From Candidatus Rokuibacteriota bacterium (GTDB lineage Bacteria > Methylomirabilota > Methylomirabilia > Rokubacteriales > CSP1-6), in assembly GCA_016201645.1 (NCBI GenBank), contig JACQCL010000032.1, positions 1 through 10,441 on the forward strand: a DNA stretch of 10,441 nucleotides, in the 5' to 3' direction. The number at the start of each line of letters is the position of its first letter. Position 1 is the stretch's first letter. Below are positions 6,744 to 10,441 of the stretch, piece after piece. The notes under the pieces were generated by a model. The model had not been told where the DNA came from. It did no database searches and saw only the letters and a program-made list of their open reading frames with translations. The position numbers were made by a program, and so were the translations under genes.

Positions 6744-6825
6744 ACGACCTCCGCAGACAAAAATACCACCGACGGGGCCGACAGGGATGGGGAGATTTCA
6801 GGGAATGGGAGGAGCACTCACCTGT
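6744..6825. other. Intergenic leader upstream of folP, no clear promoter
   Basis: This stretch lies between the folP start and the palindrome array. On the minus strand it carries the folP ribosome-binding site GGAGGT and a TATTTT (6760-6765) that could be a weak -10, but no -35 hexamer sits at a suitable distance. I see no open frame of its own. folP may be read through from ftsH or from a promoter I cannot identify. Confidence 0.4.
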
Positions 6826-6988
6826 TCGAGCGCGGGCTCTTCGAGCGGGGGCTTTGCCCCCGCAATCGATGGGGGAGGTCTCGGAGGGGGCCGTCGAGGC
6901 CCCTCCGACTATCGAGCGGGGGCTTTGCCCCCGCAATCTTGTTCCGGGGGGAGGAATCGGAAGGGGGGCTTACGCCCCCCTCCGAGTA
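6826..6988. repeat. Alternating array of two palindrome types (A-B-A-B) between ftsH and folP
   Basis: Type A is an identical 27-bp element at 6841-6867 and 6912-6938 with an 8-bp perfect stem GCGGGGGC, a TTT loop and GCCCCCGC. A half copy at 6826-6840 matches its first 15 bases at 13 positions. Type B is a longer hairpin: 6881-6908 (TCGGAGGGGGCC, loop GTCGA, GGCCCCTCCGA, one bulged G) and 6957-6985 (TCGGA, bulged A, GGGGGGC, loop TTAC, GCCCCCCTCCGA). The order A-B-A-B shows an imperfect tandem duplication of a unit of about 71-77 bp. The last hairpin lies 3 bp past the ftsH stop, so it could end or stabilise the ftsH transcript, but no T-tract follows. Confidence 0.85.
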
Positions 6989-8797
6989 TTACGCCGTAGC
7001 AGGCGCGCCCTGGAAGGTCGAGGCGCGGAGGATGCGGGAGACCTCCTCCCCGTCCAGGGACTCGCGCTCCAGGAGCGCGCGCGCCAGGGCGTGAAGCCGC
7101 TCCAGGTTCTCCTCGAGGATCTGCCGCGCCTTGGAGGCGCAGTCGGTGACGATCCGCTTGATCTCGGCGTCGATCTGGATCGCCGTGTCCTCGCTGTAGT
7201 CCTTGTGCCGGGCGAACTCGCGGCCGAGGAAGATGTGCTCCTCGTTCTTGCCGAACGTCAGGGGGCCGAGCTTCTCGGACATCCCCCACTCGCACACCAT
7301 CTTCCGCGCCATCTCCGTCGCCTTTTCCAGATCGTCCCCGGCGCCCGTGGTCTGCTGCTGCAGCACGATTTCCTCGGCGGCGCGGCCGCCCAGCAGGATC
7401 GTGATCCGGTTGACCAGGTACTCCTTCGAATAGTTGTACTTGTCGTCGGTGGGCAGCTGCTGGGTCAGGCCCAGCGCGCGCCCCCGGGGGATGATCGTGA
7501 CCTTGTGCACGGGGTCGGTGCCGGGCAGGAAGTCGGCGACGAGAGCGTGTCCCGCTTCGTGGTAGGCGATGGTCCGCTTCTCGTCCTCGCTGATGATCAT
7601 CGAGCGGCGCTCCACGCCCATCAGGACCTTGTCCTTGGCGTTCTCGAAGTCGAGCATCTCCACCGACTTCTTGTTCTGCCGCGCCGCCAGGAGGGCCGCC
7701 TCGTTGACGAGATTGGCAAGATCGGCCCCCGAAAATCCGGGCGTGCCCCGGGCGAGCACCTTGAGCTCCACGTCGGTACTCAGGGGGATCCGCCGCGAGT
7801 GGACCTTGAGGATCTCCTCGCGGCCCTTGACGTCGGGTCGCGGCACCACCACCTGGCGGTCGAAGCGCCCGGGCCTGAGGAGCGCGGGATCGAGCACATC
7901 CGGCCGGTTCGTGGCGGCGATCAGGATCACTCCGTCGTTGGTCTCGAAGCCGTCCATCTCCACGAGGAGCTGGTTCAGCGTTTGCTCGCGCTCGTCGTGG
8001 CCGCCGCCGAGGCCCGCGCCCCGGTGCCGCCCGACCGCGTCGATCTCGTCCATGAAGATGATGCAGGGCGCGTGCTTCTTGCCCTCCCCGAAGAGGTCGC
8101 GGACTCTCGACGCGCCCACCCCGACGAACATCTCGACGAAGTCCGACCCCGAGATCGAGAAGAACGGCACGTTGGCCTCGCCGGCGATCGCCTTGGCGAG
8201 GAGGGTCTTCCCCGTGCCGGGAGGTCCCACCAGCAGCACGCCCTTGGGGATCTTCCCCCCGAGCTTCTGAAACTTCTGAGGATCCTTCAGGAACTCGATG
8301 ATCTCCCTGAGCTCCTCCTTGGCCTCATCCACGCCCGCCACATCCTGAAAGGTCACCTTGTTCTGCTTCTCCGAGATGAGGCGCGCCCGGGCCTTGCCGA
8401 AGGAGAGTGCCTTCGCGCCGCCGCCCTGCATCTGGCGCATGAAGAAGATCCAGACGCCGATGAACAGGAGCATGGGGATCCACTGCACCAGGATCGTGTA
8501 CCACGGATTGCCGTCCGGGGGCTTCACAATGATGCGAACGCCGCGATCCCGCAGCATCTTCACCAGATCGGGATAGTCCACCGTGTACGTGTTGAAGGGT
8601 TCGTTGTTGAGGAACCGGCCGGAGACGGCATTGCCACGGATCGTGACCTCCCGCACCTCCCCGCCCTCCACTTTCTTGAGGAAATCGGAGAACACGATCT
8701 CTTCCTTCCGCGGCTGGTTGGCCTGAAAGAGCTGAAAGACGAGGATGCCCGTCAGGATGATCACCATCCAGAGGACGAGGTTTTTGAATTGATTCAT
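6989..8797 (-). CDS. ftsH: ATP-dependent zinc metalloprotease FtsH
   Basis: Membrane-anchored AAA+ protease that extracts and degrades misfolded membrane proteins and some short-lived cytosolic regulators. Residues are counted from the ATG at 8797 (602 aa). Two membrane segments (about 5-24 and 102-120) flank the periplasmic part (25-100). The AAA domain has Walker A GPPGTGKT (191-198), Walker B IIFMDEID (246-253), the second region of homology NRPDVLDPALLRPGRFDR (297-314) and the pore FVG motif (224-226). The protease domain has HEAGH (413-417) and a third metal ligand at Asp489 in GAGDDLEKAT. An ATG at 8815 adds six residues, but AGGAG abuts it with no spacer, while MNQFKN is the familiar N-terminus; 8797 has only a weak AGG. 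It has its own promoter and stands apart from hpt by 109 bp. Confidence 0.97.
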   Translation of the reverse strand: MNQFKNLVLWMVIILTGILVFQLFQANQPRKEEIVFSDFLKKVEGGEVREVTIRGNAVSGRFLNNEPFNTYTVDYPDLVKMLRDRGVRIIVKPPDGNPWYTILVQWIPMLLFIGVWIFFMRQMQGGGAKALSFGKARARLISEKQNKVTFQDVAGVDEAKEELREIIEFLKDPQKFQKLGGKIPKGVLLVGPPGTGKTLLAKAIAGEANVPFFSISGSDFVEMFVGVGASRVRDLFGEGKKHAPCIIFMDEIDAVGRHRGAGLGGGHDEREQTLNQLLVEMDGFETNDGVILIAATNRPDVLDPALLRPGRFDRQVVVPRPDVKGREEILKVHSRRIPLSTDVELKVLARGTPGFSGADLANLVNEAALLAARQNKKSVEMLDFENAKDKVLMGVERRSMIISEDEKRTIAYHEAGHALVADFLPGTDPVHKVTIIPRGRALGLTQQLPTDDKYNYSKEYLVNRITILLGGRAAEEIVLQQQTTGAGDDLEKATEMARKMVCEWGMSEKLGPLTFGKNEEHIFLGREFARHKDYSEDTAIQIDAEIKRIVTDCASKARQILEENLERLHALARALLERESLDGEEVSRILRASTFQGAPATA

Positions 8798-8876
8798 CGG
8801 TGCTCTGACCTGCATCTCCTACGGGCCTCCGCCCCGTGGGCCTGGAATTGAAACAACTAGAGAAAAATATCAATTG

Positions 8877-8904
8877 ATTATAGCACACACGCCGAGGCCC
8901 ACAA
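8877..8904 (-). promoter_or_regulatory. Promoter for ftsH in an AT-rich gap
   Basis: Reading on the minus strand there is a perfect -10 TATAAT (8882 to 8877), preceded by TTGTGG (8904 to 8899) as a partial -35 at 16 bp, just past the hpt stop codon. Downstream lies an AT-rich leader (8850-8876) and then a small hairpin (ACGGGC 8821-8826, loop CTCC, GCCCCGT with one bulge) shortly before the AGGAG at 8816-8820. The expected transcript start is near 8870, giving a leader of about 70 nt. The hairpin could influence ftsH translation, but that is inference. Confidence 0.65.
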
Positions 8905-8906
8905 GG

Positions 8907-9443
8907 TCAGCCCGCGGAGTCTTCCTCCAGGGCCGCGATGTACGGGAGGTTTCGGTAGAACCCCTGGTAATCCAGCCCGTACCCGACCACGAACTCGTTT
9001 GGGATGGTGAACCCCACATAGTCCAGCGCCACCTCGACTTCGCGCCGCTCGCTCTTATCCAAGAGCGCCACGACCTTGAGGCTGGCCGGACGGCGGGTCT
9101 GGAGGTTGCGTTTGAGGTAGCTGATGGTGCGCCCGGTGTCGATGACGTCCTCCACGACCACCACGTGGCGATCCTCGATGGAGACCGACAGGTCGGCTGT
9201 GATCTTCACCACGCCCGAAGACCGGGTGGTCCCCCCGTAGCTCCCGACGGCGATGAAATCGGCCGCCAGCGGGATGTCGGTGGCCCGCACGAGGTCCGCC
9301 AGGAAGACCACCGCGCCCTTGAGCACCCCGACGAGGAGGGGGTTCTTCCCGTCGTAGTCTCGGGAGAGAGACAGGCCGAGCTCGCGAACCCGGCGAGCAA
9401 TCTCCTCATGGGCGATCAGGACTCGGCCCAGGCGATGACCCAC
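8907..9443 (-). CDS. hpt: Hypoxanthine-guanine phosphoribosyltransferase
   Basis: Purine salvage enzyme that joins PRPP to hypoxanthine or guanine in the cytoplasm. The 178-residue length is standard for bacterial Hpt. The PRPP-binding signature VVVEDVIDTGRT lies at 95-106, the PPi loop LLVGVLKGAVVF at 36-47, the flexible-loop SYG at 68-70 and a purine-side segment LDYVGFTIPNEFVVGYGLDY at 140-159. The start is a GTG with AAAGG about 12 nt upstream, 15 bp after the SPOR gene's stop. In many bacteria hpt sits between tilS and ftsH; here ftsH follows it as expected, but tilS is not upstream. Confidence 0.95.
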   Translation of the reverse strand: MGHRLGRVLIAHEEIARRVRELGLSLSRDYDGKNPLLVGVLKGAVVFLADLVRATDIPLAADFIAVGSYGGTTRSSGVVKITADLSVSIEDRHVVVVEDVIDTGRTISYLKRNLQTRRPASLKVVALLDKSERREVEVALDYVGFTIPNEFVVGYGLDYQGFYRNLPYIAALEEDSAG

Positions 9444-9458
9444 AGGGAGCCGAGCCTT

Positions 9459-10058
9459 TCACCGGGTCGTGACGAAGGGCGACAGGCCGCGCTCGCTCCG
9501 CAGGCGCTCCGCCACCTGCTCGGCCTCGGCCCGGGTGGCGAAGGTCCCCACGCGGACCCGGTAGGGTGTCGGGCCGTCGTCGGCGCCGACCGGGACCACG
9601 TAGGCCTCGTACCCGGCATCCTTGAGCTTCCGCTCGAGGTCATCGGCCGGAGGCCTCGTGCTGTAGGCCACAACCTGAACCGTGTATTGCGCACCGCTGG
9701 CTTCGGGCGGTGCCTTCCCGCGATCCTTGGTCGCATCCTCACGCGCCTTCGCGTCAGGCTTCGGCGGGGGAGGCGTTGAGGCGAGCGGCGCCGCCAGGGT
9801 CTGGTAGAAGGTGAGTTTTTCCTGAATCTGAGGCGCCCGCTCGGGTGCCGCCTCGCTCAGCCCGCGTCGGGCGGGAGGCCGCTTGGCCGGCTCGGTCTGC
9901 GCCGTCGCCGGATGATTGCGCGCCCACTGCCGTCCGACGAGGACGCCAAGACCGAAGGCCAGCGACAGCGTCACGACGCCGGCGACCGTCAGAACGAAGC
10001 CGCGGCCCACGCCGGAGCGCGATCGCGGTCGAGGCCTGCCGTTTCGCCCGCCCATCAC
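9459..10058 (-). CDS. SPOR domain membrane protein
   Basis: Single-pass envelope protein likely to bind denuded peptidoglycan glycan strands at the septum through its SPOR domain. Residue numbers follow the GTG at 10058 (199 aa). A basic cytoplasmic tail (1-19) precedes a membrane segment (about 20-42). A low-complexity Pro/Ala/Lys linker follows, holding a conserved-looking KLTFYQTL (81-88) that resembles the pattern in proteobacterial SPOR proteins. The SPOR domain occupies about 125-199 (YTVQVVAYS ... PYRVRVGTFATRAEAEQVAERL). GGAG lies 8 nt before the GTG and 11 nt before the ATG at 10055, so either could be used. The argS stop overlaps both in GTGATG, so it is coupled to argS. The exact division role is not shown by the sequence. 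Confidence 0.88.
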   Translation of the reverse strand: MMGGRNGRPRPRSRSGVGRGFVLTVAGVVTLSLAFGLGVLVGRQWARNHPATAQTEPAKRPPARRGLSEAAPERAPQIQEKLTFYQTLAAPLASTPPPPKPDAKAREDATKDRGKAPPEASGAQYTVQVVAYSTRPPADDLERKLKDAGYEAYVVPVGADDGPTPYRVRVGTFATRAEAEQVAERLRSERGLSPFVTTR

Positions 10059-10441
10059 CTTTTCTTCTCCATCTTTTTCGGTGCCGAGACCCCGAGTAAG
10101 TCCAGGCCATTTCGGATGACCAGCCTAACGCCAGCTACCAGAGTTAGGCGCGCATACATCAGTTCCTTGTCGCCGGAGATCACGCGGTGCCGGTTGTAGT
10201 AGGGGTGGAATAGACCGGCCAGTTCCTGGAGGTAATAAGCGATCCGGTGGGGCTCCAGCGCTCGGGCAGCGGCCGCAACCACGTAGGGAAACTGGAGCAG
10301 GCGCTTAATCAACGACATCTCTTCCGGGAGGTTGAGCCGACCGAGGTCCACCCGCCGCCAGTCGGGGACGGGGAGCTTCTTTTCCCTCAGATGCTGGAAG
10401 ATGCTCGAGATCCTTGCGTGAGCGTAATGCACGTAATAGAC
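10055..10441 (-). CDS. argS: Arginyl-tRNA synthetase, C-terminal part (cut by window edge)
   Basis: Class I synthetase that charges tRNA-Arg in the cytoplasm. Only the last 128 residues are inside the window; the reading frame is open to the right edge (VYYVHYAHARISSIF) and so continues beyond it. The fragment is the all-helical anticodon-binding DALR domain, recognised from HYAHARISSIF, the Leu/Ala-rich helices, YYLQELAGLFHPYYNRHRV and the typical terminal LDLLGVSAPKKM. The catalytic HIGH and KMSKS-like motifs would lie outside. The TGA stop overlaps the start of the SPOR gene, so the two are likely co-transcribed. Confidence 0.93.
   Translation of the reverse strand, partial: VYYVHYAHARISSIFQHLREKKLPVPDWRRVDLGRLNLPEEMSLIKRLLQFPYVVAAAARALEPHRIAYYLQELAGLFHPYYNRHRVISGDKELMYARLTLVAGVRLVIRNGLDLLGVSAPKKMEKKR

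Noticed and set aside
6841..6938. CRISPR-like repeat-spacer pattern
   Set aside because: Only two identical 27-bp copies with a strongly palindromic core and intervening sequence that is itself a related hairpin; no cas genes.
6854..8851. Very long plus-strand open frame (665 codons) antisense to ftsH
   Set aside because: It mirrors the ftsH coding frame, is rich in Leu, Arg, His and Asp as expected of an antisense frame in GC-rich DNA, and shows no known motif.

Overview
The window is visibly GC-rich and reads as an ordinary bacterial chromosome, with one long housekeeping gene cluster on the minus strand. The mix of a SPOR-domain envelope protein, a putative secreted or lipid-anchored protein and standard cytoplasmic enzymes suggests a high-GC, probably Gram-negative-type bacterium. 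Rokubacteria/NC10 (Methylomirabilota) or a deltaproteobacterial relative would fit, but that is inference from gene content and order and no marker gene here settles it.

Layout from right to left, in the direction of transcription: the 3' end of argS (arginyl-tRNA synthetase, cut by the window edge), a membrane-anchored SPOR protein, hpt (purine salvage), a short AT-rich gap with a strong promoter, ftsH (membrane AAA+ protease), a 245-bp intergenic region filled with palindromic repeats, then folP (an atypical dihydropteroate synthase), glmM, acpS, a putative N-formylglutamate-amidohydrolase-fold secreted protein, nnr (NAD(P)HX repair), tsaE (tRNA t6A factor) and radC. From folP to tsaE the genes overlap or lie at most 31 bp apart, so they probably form one operon. 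A second unit, argS-SPOR-hpt, lies upstream of the ftsH promoter. The hpt-ftsH-folP-glmM-acpS-nnr-tsaE order joins functions that often neighbour each other in bacteria: cofactor and envelope-precursor synthesis, metabolite repair, tRNA modification and protein quality control.

The left 610 bases differ. Positions 61-98 hold a head-to-tail run of DnaA-box-like 9-mers, one of them perfect. A GC-rich hairpin follows, then an AT-rich stretch with a TTGACA promoter, then a plus-strand gene for an 80-residue, very basic protein that I do not recognise. Its stop codon overlaps the stop codon of radC in a shared CTAG, so the two genes converge with no spacer.

I see no defence system, transposon, CRISPR array, tRNA or rRNA. 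The most notable signals are the DnaA-box cluster (candidate replication-initiator binding region), the alternating two-type palindrome array between ftsH and folP with a relative near the left end, the altered substrate loops of FolP, and the unknown small gene.
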